This document shows, piece after piece, positions 39,501 through 44,749 of a stretch of DNA of 64,000 nt. How positions within the stretch are numbered: the first letter of the stretch is position 1; each line of letters opens with the position of its first letter. The notes under the pieces are model-generated. The model was not told where the DNA came from. It was given only the letters and a program-made list of their open reading frames with translations, and made no database searches. The stretch is from Bolinopsis microptera. Taxonomy: Eukaryota > Ctenophora > Tentaculata > Lobata > Bolinopsidae. The position numbers were made by a program, and so were the translations under genes. The stretch spans positions 17,701,401 through 17,765,400 of the forward strand of contig NC_087082.1 of NCBI RefSeq assembly GCF_026151205.1, in the 5' to 3' direction.

Positions 39501-42090
39501 GTTTTCTCACATATTTACCAATTTTGTCAGCATGAATACGAAGTTGTTACTTTGAAACGTCGTTTATCCTAACAGTGCAGTATCATTTGTCGCAAGAAAT
39601 CAGAATAATCAGAAATTATTTGGAACTCCCAAAAACTGTCTATACAGTATACATATCTGTATCTCACGTGAAAACCGAACAATATTGAGCAGTAACAAAT
39701 GAGAATCTTTACTGTTAACCGATTCATTACGGGAAAAAGGTTTCGTTGTCAGATATATTCAGAGGTAATGAACATTTGGCGGTAAGTGCAGTTAAAAGCA
39801 GCGAATGAACAGTAAATGAACAGTAAATGAACAGTAAATGAACACGCTAAAAGGCGCCAATAACATAACATGATAAGTTGTTAGTAGTCTCCTATACTAT
39901 ATACTAGTGTGTGACAGGGTCATTATATCGGGCTAGAAATAAGGTTTGGAATATGCTGGAATAAGGTTTGATATATGCTGTCAAAATGCTGATGGAAATG
40001 TGTTCGACAAAACACCGTCAATCTTTAGCTTCAGCTCGTGCACAGGCTAATTTGTGTCGTTTACCGACAATGTATTGTATATAGGTTTGTGTTAACATGT
40101 TTACTGATTTTACATTTCGACCTCGGCTCCACAAACATTCACTTTTTTACTATACGATTTATTAGAGCTTAATCAACTTAAATTTGATAAAAGGTGAACT
40201 TTACGACGATTATATGAAGTTGGATCAAATGTATCTCTAACTATGCAGTGTGTATCATTATCTCTAACTGTCGATAACTGGTTGCCTTTTACCAGGAGGA
40301 CTCAACTTAAATGAGCACTAAAAACACATATTATCGGTTACTGAACCTGAAAACCGAACCAAACGTTTTGGGAGTCATTAGATAGCATTTACACTTGTGA
40401 GTTGTGAACTTCATTGGACATGATAGACTACTGCTGTGGACGATCATTATCTTACTCTATGTTACTTTTCAATCAGTGATCATCATTTGATTGTTAGGAC
40501 AGAGTTTACTAAATATTTGGATGGTAGAAGCGATTTTTAAGTTGGATTATGGAATAATAGTCGATGATGAAGCCCAGGCTGCATGGCAGAAGATTACAGG
40601 ATTAATGTTTTCCTACCATTTCCGTAACGTTAAGGTTCAGCAAAAATGGTTCGGTAAAATATTTTAGAACCAGCTTAAACGTAACAACTGCTCAAACCAA
40701 AACGTAACGCAAATTTGGGTCGTTTCCTAGTAAAGACTCGACTGAGGAAGATGTTAAACACTATAAACAGGTTAATATGTTGGGACATGACAACCGTCTG
40801 GGAAGTTGATAGCCTAGGGGAACTGATTTTGGATCACGTTTTGTTGAATTAGAACGATGTTTAACGCCTTGAGTTATGGAAATAGAAATAAAATATGGAT
40901 TTCGTATTCCGATTCGCGCCGGCTAATAGAGTTGAAATATTGTCTGCTATATTGGCAGTTTCTAATAAACGGTTTTAAGGCATTTGCTTGCTTCTGCAAA
41001 GTTCTACCGAAAGTTCTACCGAAGATTAAATCTACCAGCCGACCAAAAATATTGCTTTATTGGCATCTCAGTAGACGACTGTTGCTGTTAGCATTAGAAA
41101 AATTACCTGCTGCTTCGACAATTTAGTAGGATAACGGGAACACTACAAAAGTTAAATTAGTTTTATCGTTTGCTCGCCTGAGACTGATTCGAGCATTCTG
41201 CCCTCTCAGTCTCCACTAACCAACCTCCATTTCAGCCTATATTTCAAAAAAAAAAGCTTAAGAACATAGACATTTTTATGGGGCTCAAATGTTTCCCGTA
41301 GCATTAGTTTTTAAGGTAAATAAATACCAATCATAACTTGTCACCCGACTGGCCGACTGAGGAATTAACACGAGGTGACAAATCGCCTGAGAAGCAGTGA
41401 GAATAATCTCTAAAAAGGTAAAAGATGCCAAATATTAAAGATTACCTGTCTTCAGAGGATGCCAGTCCACCACGATATCTTTCTCAGAGCAAACTTTATA
41501 CAATAAACCAAACCAAGCTAACAAGCGCACAAAGTACAATCTTCCAAAATTCAAATGAAGTCTGCAGAGAAGTGACCAATACCAGTGGCCAATGTTCAGG
41601 AAATTCAACTAGCTGATGTGTAATTGTGTCTACTAAACTGAGCGCTGTGGAGCGTTCAAAGGGTGACTGAACTTCACTATTGGAGGTTGAGGGTTCTTAG
41701 GGGATGGTTGCTGTGAGTCGCCATTGCAGATGAAGCAAACAGTGCAGGCAGTGGTCAGGGCTAGGTTGGGTGCGGGCAGACGGGGACTTACAAACTAATT
41801 AGTTTAATTCCACCACTACAAATTGTGAGATTCTAGACCAGAACTTCAAGATATATCTGCTATTGCAGGGTTCTAGTTAGTAAACAATTTAACAAGAAAA
41901 TGGGTGGTACAAAAGTACCAGCTGGAATCTGGATAGCCGGAGATCTAGGGTACTTACACTCCAACAGGCTCATATTCATCCTGCATATTTGGGTATTCCT
42001 CTTTCTGAAGTGAGGTCGCCACAAGAGAATGTAACGTGTCCCAACTATTACTACATTTGTTGAGAAACTCTAGCCTGCTGTCAGATGCTT
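405..42090 (-). CDS. Large acidic low-complexity protein, 11-exon gene (5' and 3' incomplete)
   Basis: Eleven minus-strand exons were joined by hand: 42090-41958, 36654-36560, 36272-36157, 35154-31803, 28666-28590, 25877-25321, 18465-18348, 14957-14894, 14680-14480, 882-714, 541-405. Every one is bounded by AG and GT, and all ten junctions keep the reading frame (codon split 2/1, 1/2, 0, 1/2, 0, 2/1, 0, 1/2, 1/2, 2/1). They total 5,019 nt or 1,673 codons. The chain still lacks its first coding exon (exon 1 here needs one base from upstream) and its stop codon (the last exon ends in phase 1 toward the left edge). The protein begins with a short helical, Trp-containing stretch. A 1,117-residue acidic exon with internal repeats follows, then Ser/Pro/Arg-rich segments. 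No enzyme domain or membrane segment is visible. A scaffold or adaptor role is only an inference from disorder, motif repetition and a PPPY site. I do not recognise the family. Confidence 0.8.
714..882 (-). CDS. Exon j: SARKTPEMFQPTWKKTSPDP exon
   Basis: The acceptor ATTCTACAG ends at 883 and the donor GTAATT begins at 713. After two bases (TG, completing Val with the G from the previous exon), 55 codons read SARKTPEMFQPTWKKTSPDP, then Ser/Arg/Tyr-rich sequence ending NYVDNHVPDSV, with AG left. Another frame over the same bases is also open but is far more proline/threonine biased and not phase-linked. The preceding intron would be 13.6 kb, so an unseen exon inside it cannot be excluded. Confidence 0.7.
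2126..2281. repeat. Diverged direct duplication (~70-80 bp, two copies)
   Basis: Copies at about 2126-2192 and 2203-2281 share a GATT...AGAAAAGA, ATCGATT, TTAGAATCTTT and CTTACGATARGAAGCC order with several differences, suggesting an old local duplication in the intron. Confidence 0.5.
3981..4202. repeat. 14 bp tandem array, about 16 copies
   Basis: The unit is ATGTTTATAATATC, nearly perfect, with two neighbouring units carrying a T to C change (ACGTTT). It ends abruptly at TCCGAAAC. Confidence 0.95.
4792..5420. repeat. Diverged direct duplication of ~160 bp
   Basis: 4792-4951 and 5262-5420 share CAAAAGAAAACA, CAACAGTCCTTA, GAGAAATT, GACAAAAGG, GGAAGTGAAAG and GGGCGGCGTGGTTCGGGTCA in the same order with scattered changes and indels. 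The 310 bp between them is not repeated. Confidence 0.7.
5994..7104. mobile_element. Non-autonomous TIR element with internal minisatellite (candidate)
   Basis: The ends resemble each other inverted (CTATCCA...TTATCGG on the left, reverse of CCGATAAT...TGGATAG on the right), and the flanks carry similar GAGTAT sequence. TTTTATCTAGATAAACAGAT occurs near both ends (about 6027 and 7014). No coding sequence is inside. The interior holds a ~60 bp minisatellite. A superfamily was not assigned, though a hAT-type element would fit. Confidence 0.45.
6217..6632. repeat. ~60 bp minisatellite, about 7 copies
   Basis: Units combine TTTCCTTCTCCTGAGAACAG, GTAGTGCACCAG and TTCTCTTCAAAACAGTAGAC with small indels. 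The 91-codon minus-strand frame across it is a product of repetition, not a gene. Confidence 0.9.
7484..7770. repeat. TATGTATAA/ACATAT microsatellite split by a MITE
   Basis: Repeats of GTATGTATAATATGTATATA flank the MITE at 7484-7521 and 7672-7770. All three minus-strand frames here (I/Y/T-rich) are artefacts. Confidence 0.85.
7524..7669. mobile_element. 146 bp Tc1/mariner-type MITE with TA target duplication
   Basis: The termini GTTAGGGCAAGAGTTG and CAATTCTTGCCCTAAC are inverted copies with one mismatch, flanked on both sides by TA (7522-7523 and 7670-7671). The element interrupts an ATAC/TATGTATA microsatellite that continues on both sides. It has no coding capacity. Confidence 0.75.
9848..10143. 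mobile_element. Diverged MITE-like inverted repeat (~300 bp)
   Basis: The left end (GGGGTGTCACGCAACTTATA onward) and the reverse complement of the right end (GGGGTGTCCAACCCCAAATA onward) align over about 80 bp with many changes, including a shared TTGGG...TTTTTGGTTTT segment. No target duplication is clear. Confidence 0.4.
12128..12906. repeat. 23/24 bp tandem array in two linker forms, about 33 copies
   Basis: An invariant core ACTATAAGAGCATAGTTACTA is followed by either ATT or CC, mixed irregularly. By hand I count 13 ATT and 19 CC linkers. The core is itself a partial palindrome (CTAT...ATAG). Core identity is almost complete, which points to recent homogenisation. Confidence 0.95.
13699..13750. 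repeat. 18 bp unit, three copies
   Basis: AAGCGCCTCATCCCCACT is repeated three times head to tail. Confidence 0.9.
14480..14680 (-). CDS. Exon i: Pro/Ser-rich exon with SPSPP motifs
   Basis: The acceptor CTCCTTTCAG ends at 14681 and the donor GTAAGT begins at 14479. Both are near-consensus. It encodes 66 codons, with stretches RRTPIAKLFNDTSPPLAKSP, SPPMRMMSPHPNVFIPIEQL and KPLYPSPKILRKVAMFEGMN, ending in phase 1. The intron between this and the previous exon is only 213 bp. Repeated SP/TP dipeptides suggest proline-directed phosphorylation, by inference. Confidence 0.82.
14894..14957 (-). CDS. Exon h: 64 bp exon VDISYDEVNPVDVEVLIPDLT
   Basis: The acceptor AATTTTCAG ends at 14958 and the donor GTTGGT begins at 14893. 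The 21 codons read VDISYDEVNPVDVEVLIPDL and T, with one G left that combines with AA of the next exon to give Glu. It is short, and supported by phase on both sides and by the continuous sense with the previous exon (VIPDQ, then VDISYDE). Confidence 0.7.
15896..16201 (+). repeat. Dispersed ~306 bp repeat, copy 1
   Basis: It runs from CTAGCAGGAACCCGT to CGTCTCGCTTTATATATAG. The reverse complement of the same sequence occupies 59907-60216. A shorter diverged piece (around TCTTGACACCACTTTAGAG) lies near 11927. No coding capacity or clear TIR, so it is an unclassified interspersed repeat. Confidence 0.8.
16281..17627. repeat. ~39-45 bp tandem array, over 30 copies
   Basis: Units follow CCAGTAAACCTTATCACGCA then TTATTAATGATATTATTTAA, with variants GTACACC/GTAAACC, CGCATT/CGCGTT and ATATTATTATTT/ATAATACTATTT. 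Variants occur in blocks, so higher-order duplication of several units is likely. Confidence 0.93.
18348..18465 (-). CDS. Exon g: Lys/Arg-rich exon
   Basis: The acceptor TTTTCAG ends at 18466 and the donor GTAAAT begins at 18347. After one base, 39 codons read ELQKKFSKPKDKMSSLRSKY and continue to NKWVPVQVIPDQ, ending in phase 0. It is the most basic part of the reconstructed protein, against strongly acidic neighbours. The start of a complex fold-back repeat region lies only about 90 bp upstream in the intron. Confidence 0.75.
18556..18992. repeat. External inverted copy of the fold-back spacer
   Basis: About 430 bp matching the reverse complement of 20350-20784, with short indels. It ends at a TATATG microsatellite just before the element's left palindrome, and starts 90 bp from exon g. 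Confidence 0.8.
19018..22122. mobile_element. 3.1 kb nested fold-back element
   Basis: The outer arms 19018-20345 and about 20784-22122 are inverted copies of each other (~1.33 kb). Each arm begins with its own ~330 bp palindrome (19018-19350 and 21791-22122), made of ~140 bp inverted halves starting TTTGACCAAAACCCATAATC. The centre (20350-20784) is a spacer, and an inverted copy of it lies outside the element at 18556-18992. No transposase frame is present; small ORFs inside are not conserved between arms. The architecture recalls Foldback/Galileo-type elements, but the superfamily is not shown. Confidence 0.75.
22168..22238. repeat. Short hairpin repeat
   Basis: TTGATATTACATGCCCCG and its inverted copy CGGGGGCATGAAATATCAA flank a ~30 bp loop. 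The flank TTATCACACTTT...GCCAAATTT...GGAAAGCAGAATT reappears inverted near 24823-24868, linking the two loci to one repeat family. Confidence 0.6.
23367..24856. repeat. Tandem duplication of ~0.74 kb, two copies
   Basis: 23367-24114 and 24113-24856 are nearly identical head-to-tail copies (period about 741-746 bp), each running from ATAATGGCAAATAATGGCAA to GCCAAATTTGGCTCCAAATA. The minus-strand frames they share (NLTKAKLDMSNLFMFIMSKL) are broken at the N-terminal side and not supported as genes. Confidence 0.9.
24868..25040. repeat. Palindrome containing three CTCGGCAAGCCTCG hairpins
   Basis: The outer arms TCACATGCCTTCTCATGCGA and its inverse enclose two inner hairpins. Three copies of CTCGGCAAGCCTCG form the loops or junctions, with stems such as CATTTTCAA/TTGAAAATG and CGAAAGTTT inverted. 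It is probably a small fold-back repeat. Confidence 0.7.
25321..25877 (-). CDS. Exon f: Ser/Arg/acidic mixed exon
   Basis: The acceptor ACTTTTCAG ends at 25878 and the donor GTGAGT begins at 25320. The 557 bp frame is open throughout (185 codons plus GG). It starts with an acidic run (RVVCEDEDEDD), then Ser/Thr-rich sequence, a tandem AGQRGSL repeat encoded by a 21 bp duplication at 25650-25690, a basic RxxS-type stretch (SLKRSASSGDRPGR), a possible helix (PILEAQLFFLQNN), and another acidic patch before SLAQTISERLSAQHG. Basic-Ser sites suggest kinase targets, but this is inference. GG plus the T opening the next exon gives Gly. No recognisable domain. Confidence 0.82.
25878..28589. other. 2.7 kb intron between exons e and f
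   Basis: Contains the 47 bp array, a doubled 19 bp GTATTAGTAAGGTATAATT (about 27709-27747) and two related GGTCGTG...TGTCATG...TTATTATGT segments (27783 and 27899). The rest is unique and AT-rich with no convincing exon. Confidence 0.5.
26878..27586. repeat. 47 bp tandem array, about 15 copies
   Basis: The unit starts GCCTAACTAAAGTTTTGCTG and continues CCCGGAGAGACCTACTATTG. A few copies lack AGA, and one carries a small insertion (GAGAAACGAGAGACC, ~27092). Confidence 0.95.
28590..28666 (-). CDS. Exon e: acidic DSDEEYDTLYEAL exon
   Basis: The acceptor is TACCCCCTCAG ending at 28667 and the donor is GTAATT at 28589. Two bases (AT) join the G from the giant exon to give Asp. The frame then reads ADGDSDEEYDTLYEALNKP and ILPPIP and ends in phase 0. 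The acidic start continues the character of the preceding exon, and the Pro-rich end continues into the next. It is short, so the support comes mainly from splice sites and phase on both sides. Confidence 0.65.
28921..29180. repeat. 11 bp tandem array with periodic GGA insertions
   Basis: TTGCATCTACA repeats head to tail. In the middle every second unit gains GGA, making a 25 bp higher-order unit. All three plus frames are open because of repetition, not coding. Confidence 0.95.
29911..30590. repeat. 14 bp tandem array (TTTATTTGTCCGCC)
   Basis: About 48 units, with variants TATATTTGTCCGCC, TTTATTTGTCCACC and TATATTTAGCCGCC. A ~190 bp block containing the AGCC variants occurs twice (about 30180-30350 and 30360-30530), showing segmental duplication within the array. 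Confidence 0.95.
31803..35154 (-). CDS. Giant acidic exon with motif and pentapeptide repeats
   Basis: This 3.35 kb open exon is by far the longest real reading frame here. It starts after an excellent acceptor (CTCTTTTCAG, ending 35155) in phase 0 and ends at a GTTAGT donor (31802) in phase 1. The frame also opens with an ATG at 35172, six codons before the acceptor and just after an in-frame TAA. If the donor is not used, the frame stops at TAG 31800-31798, giving 1,124 residues from that ATG. Numbering from the ATG: motif D/S-I/V-I-S/T-F recurs near 74, 116, 171, 214, 308, 419 and 541; residues 264-376 resemble 500-605; 632-812 is a pentapeptide zone rich in Glu, Gln, Ile and Ala; 935-990 is strongly acidic with Leu/Phe pairs (DNLLDDLDNFFDEV); PPPY lies at 1050-1053. 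Composition predicts a soluble, mostly disordered protein. Function unknown. Confidence 0.92.
35155..36156. other. Short intron (1.0 kb) upstream of the giant exon
   Basis: Unique sequence. Its 3' end overlaps the ATG at 35172, which precedes the acceptor. A 97-codon minus frame inside (35306-35599) has no splice support and is not called. If transcription can start here, the giant exon could serve as a first exon. Confidence 0.4.
36157..36272 (-). CDS. Exon c: YSKRIYMIHPDLICIFNTIS exon
   Basis: The acceptor is AGCTTTAG ending at 36273 and the donor is GTTTGT at 36156, a weaker site. It starts with two bases that complete the C from the previous exon (His), then 38 codons: an ordered-looking stretch YSKRIYMIHPDLICIFNTIS followed by charged PDESKDPTADDKRHKSAE, ending in phase 0. 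The hydrophobic half looks like a folded strand/helix element, unlike the disordered sequence that follows in the next exon. A 15 bp copy of the acceptor region lies about 29 bp further upstream (36297-36311). Confidence 0.65.
36560..36654 (-). CDS. Exon b: MQDIKRYPLLRQEAF exon
   Basis: The acceptor is GTGCAG ending at 36655 and the donor is GTGAGT at 36559. The open frame takes two bases from the previous exon and codes for 31 residues, beginning MQDIKRYPLLRQEAFNDENQ and ending SEVETFI, with one base (C) left. Codon use is protein-like and the other frames close. The Met is internal if the upstream exon is joined, although an ATG at this place could serve a shorter transcript. Confidence 0.65.
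36655..41957. other. 5.3 kb intron with Penelope-like remnant
   Basis: Besides the retroelement (37758-39236) it has an 11 bp AACAGTAAATG repeat (~39806-39843) and unique AT-rich sequence. A plus-strand SDHHLIV stretch near 40481 resembles a LINE endonuclease motif but is isolated. No further exon was found. Confidence 0.5.
37758..39236 (+). pseudogene. Broken Penelope-like retroelement with GIY-YIG endonuclease region
   Basis: The 3' part (38520-39236) reads as the post-RT and endonuclease region of a Penelope-like element: LYSEACRISS...LLQKNGYQ, then RPYDKRVC..NSCKIC (Cys cluster), VVYKIKCKLC, LYVGETSR, a late HYSSC, and EPNTVRRKIFEAMFI. An in-frame TGA at 39108-39110 interrupts it, and the frame then continues to TAA 39234-39236. 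Upstream, 37968-38176 contains the sequence QKSVLALGPNFAVSP, typical of the N-terminal side of these elements. Between the two parts (38177-38519) frames are broken and the RT core is absent, so there was an internal deletion. The usual Arg and Glu of the GIY-YIG helix appear replaced (ACVGKH). The element is inactive and sits in the 5.3 kb intron, antisense to the large gene. Confidence 0.72.
41958..42090 (-). CDS. Exon a: Trp-containing helical segment
   Basis: Reading on the minus strand, the acceptor is CCTCTTTCAG ending at 42091 and the donor is GTAAGT beginning at 41957. Only one frame is open. It takes one base from an upstream exon and then gives 43 codons, starting ASDSRLEFLNKCSNSWDTLH and ending DEYEPVG, with two bases (GT) left over. 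The heptad-like L/F/L/W/L/L spacing resembles a single helix of a spectrin-type bundle, but one helix is too little to assign a domain. The leftover GT plus the A that opens the next exon makes Val. A low-complexity EEYPNMQDEYEP stretch follows the helix. Confidence 0.7.
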
Positions 42091-43346
42091 CTGAAAGAGG
42101 TGGAATAAAGATGGCTGGTTGATAAGATTAGTTGATGCTGCGTTTATTTATATATAAAATCTAACCTACAAATAATTAATAATCCAATGCATCACCATAA
42201 TTAGAGTTACTGAAAAATATCATAAGATGTTCAAAGCATTATTGCTAGGAGTAAAATATCTAGTTTTAACGTGATTGGAATAAATTCTCATAAAACCTGA
42301 TTTCATATTTTGAATATTAAAACAGCATTACAGCACTTATCTAAACTAAACTGTCCAATTATAGAACAGCGTAACAGCTTAATTGAAGTAATTGGTGATG
42401 CTCTAACAAACCGTTCGTCTAAACAGGCATTAGTTATAATTATTTTGGCTATCGTTTAATAAAATTGAGACACTTCAAAGCCTAGAAACCTTTTCATTGT
42501 CTAGGATAATATTATATTATTATTATAATAATATTTATATACTTGCACAGCTGCACCAATAGCATTGTATGTTCTGCATTATTCAATAGACAATAATATG
42601 CTGGATTAATTAACAGTCGCACTAAGTACAATTAACGTTATCATAGTAGTATATTTATTCTTTATAGAGATACAGGTTCTTTTGCGATAGTCAAAACGCG
42701 ACAACTAGCGCTGGATGGCGACAACTAGCGCTATCCAGCGCTAGTTGTCGCCATCCAGCGCTAGTTGTCGCTATCCAGCGCTGGATAACGCTGGCCAGCG
42801 CAAAATATATATGTTCGATAATTGTCGCTATTCAGCGCTAGTTGTCGCCATCCAGCGCTAGTTGTCGCCATCCAGCGCTAGTTGTCGCTATCCAGCGCTA
42901 GTTGTCGCTGGCTATGCGACACTGTCGCACGCGATAGTTTGCGATGGCCAGCGCAACTGGCCATCGCAGAAAACAGTTCGATAACTAGCGCTGGATAGCG
43001 ACAACTAGCGCTGGATAGCGACAACTAGCGCTGGCCAGCGCTAAGCGATAGCCAGCGCTGGCCAGCGCTGGCCATCGATATCCAGCGTAAAATTTTTGCG
43101 CTATTAATCGTCAGCTAGCGCTGGCCAGCGCTAGCCAGCGCTAACCAGCGCTAGCCAGCGCTAGCCAGCGTTAGCCAGCGCTAGCCAGCGCTGGCCAGCG
43201 CTAGCCAGCGCAATGTATCAAAATCATATACTTGCGATATTACTCGGATGATGATTAATCACTTTACAGTTTACACTCGACTGTCACGTGACTTTTTTAA
43301 CCCATTCTCTGACTCTAGCTGGTTCTGAACGACTTTTTGAAACCCT

Positions 43347-43420
43347 AACCCTCTAATCTGATCCCAACCCTAACCCTAACCCAATCCTTAACAAAAACAT
43401 TTGCTGAAACCCTAACCCTA
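43347..43420. repeat. Interstitial telomere-like repeats (CCCTAA)
   Basis: Two short runs of ACCCTAACCCTAACC with degenerate spacers, in the core of the AGCGCT element, flanked on both sides by CACGTGA motifs. Confidence 0.9.
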
Positions 43421-43449
43421 ACGAGAAATTAGACTAACTTCCTTATACG

Positions 43450-43645
43450 GTCATATCACGTGATCGATACAGTTTTTCGCCAATATCTCGTCAGGATCAG
43501 AGCATTTTAACCCTATATCATGGGGGTTGATTCGGAATTAGCGTTCGAAAATACATTGCATCGATTGAAGTTGGTTACAACCATCGGGGGCCCTTTTAGA
43601 ACAATCTCAAAGATCGACTGTAGAGTGATTTAGCACGCTCGATAT
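43450..43645 (+). repeat. Conserved module, copy 1 (CACGTGA...TGATTCGGAATTAGCG)
   Basis: Begins with CACGTGAT, then GTTTTTCGCC, ATTTTAACCCTAT, TCATGGGGGTTGATTCGGAA, AGCGTTCGAAAATACA and GCCCTTTTAGAAC, and ends with GTGATTTAG. Order and spacing match the modules at 61.56 and 62.32 kb. Confidence 0.7.
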
Positions 43646-44713
43646 TAGTACTACTCGTCAGCCAGCACTGGCCAGCGCAATATAGTTGCGATATTACTCT
43701 TACTTACTGGTTAGCGCTGGTTAGCGCTGGTTAGCGCTGGTTAGCGCTGGTTAGCGCTGGCTAGCGCTGGCCAGCGCTAGCTGACGAGTAATAGCGCAAA
43801 AATTTTGCGCTGGATATCGATGGCCAGCGCTGGCCAGCGCTGGCTATCGCTTAGCGCTGGACAGCGCTAGTTGTCGCTATCCAGCGCTATTTGTCGCGAC
43901 AATTATCGAACATTTATCGAAAATTTATCAAAAATTGATATTTTGCGCTGGTTAGCGCTGGATAGCGCTGGCCAGCGCTGGCTAGCGCTGGCCAGCGCTG
44001 GCTAGCGCTGGATAGCGCTGGATAGCGACAACTAGCGCTGGATAGCGCTGGATAGCGACAACTAGCGCTGGATAGCGCTGGATAGCGACAACTTGCGCTG
44101 GATAGCGACAACTAGCGCTGGCCAGCGCTAGTTGTCGCCATCCAGCGCTAGTTGTCGCTATCCAGCGCTATCCAGCGCTAGTTATCGAACTGTTTTCTGC
44201 GATGGCCAGTTGCGCTGGCCATCGCAAACTATCGCGTGCGACAGAGTCGCATAGCCAGCGACAACTAGCGCTGGATAGCGACAACTAGCGCTGGATGGCG
44301 ACAACTAGCGCTGGATGGCGACAACTAGCGCTGGATAGCGACAATTATCGAACAAATATATTTTGCGCTGGCCAGCGTTATCCAGCGCTGGATAGCGACA
44401 ACTAGCGCTGGATGGCGACAACTAGCGCTGGATAGCGCTAGTTGTCGCCATCCAGCGCTAGTTGTCGCGTTTTGACTATCGCAAAAGAACCGAGATACAC
44501 TATAACTAAATAGTACAGTGATGTGGTTCCTTAGTCCTTATGGTTCGATTCATGTGTTATAGACATTAGATTAATCTGAGATCTGAGTCTATTACGAGAT
44601 TAAGGCTCAGATGATAATACACATATTGCCCCAAACCAGCTATTATAATTTAAATAGTAGTGGTGTTTTGCGGATCTGAATTACAAGGACTAACGCTTAT
44701 AGTGTACCCTTAC

Positions 44714-44749
44714 TTCGTCATTAGTGGCTGTGTCATCTCTTGCCATCAT
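44714..44749 (-). CDS. Candidate first coding exon A
   Basis: Minus-strand ATG ATG begins twelve codons (MMARDDTATNDE) that end exactly at a GTAAGG donor (44713). An in-frame TAA lies a few codons upstream, so this would be a true initiator exon. It ends in phase 0, but the first confirmed exon (42090) needs a phase-1 partner. Either an exon was missed between them or this belongs to another transcript. Confidence 0.3.

Larger units (their letters stand above)
42661..44507. mobile_element. 1.8 kb AGCGCT fold-back element with telomere-like core
   Basis: The ends are inverted copies (GGTTCTTTTGCGATAGTCAA, then AACGCGACAAC). Both arms (about 42680-43215 and 43665-44485) are packed with short palindromes of the form CCAGCGCTAGTTGTCGC and CCAGCGCTGG, arranged in mirror order. 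The ~450 bp core is not palindromic; it holds CCCTAA repeats and a module shared with 62.3 kb. There is no coding sequence; the 65-codon minus frame (SSASCRYPAL repeats) is an artefact. Confidence 0.75.

Noticed and set aside
40478-40545. SDHHLIV stretch like a LINE endonuclease end
   Set aside because: Only one short motif, with stops on both sides and no supporting RT similarity nearby.
42661-44507. CRISPR-like impression of the spaced palindromes
   Set aside because: Eukaryotic context, irregular spacing, mirrored arms and no unique spacers; it is a fold-back repeat.
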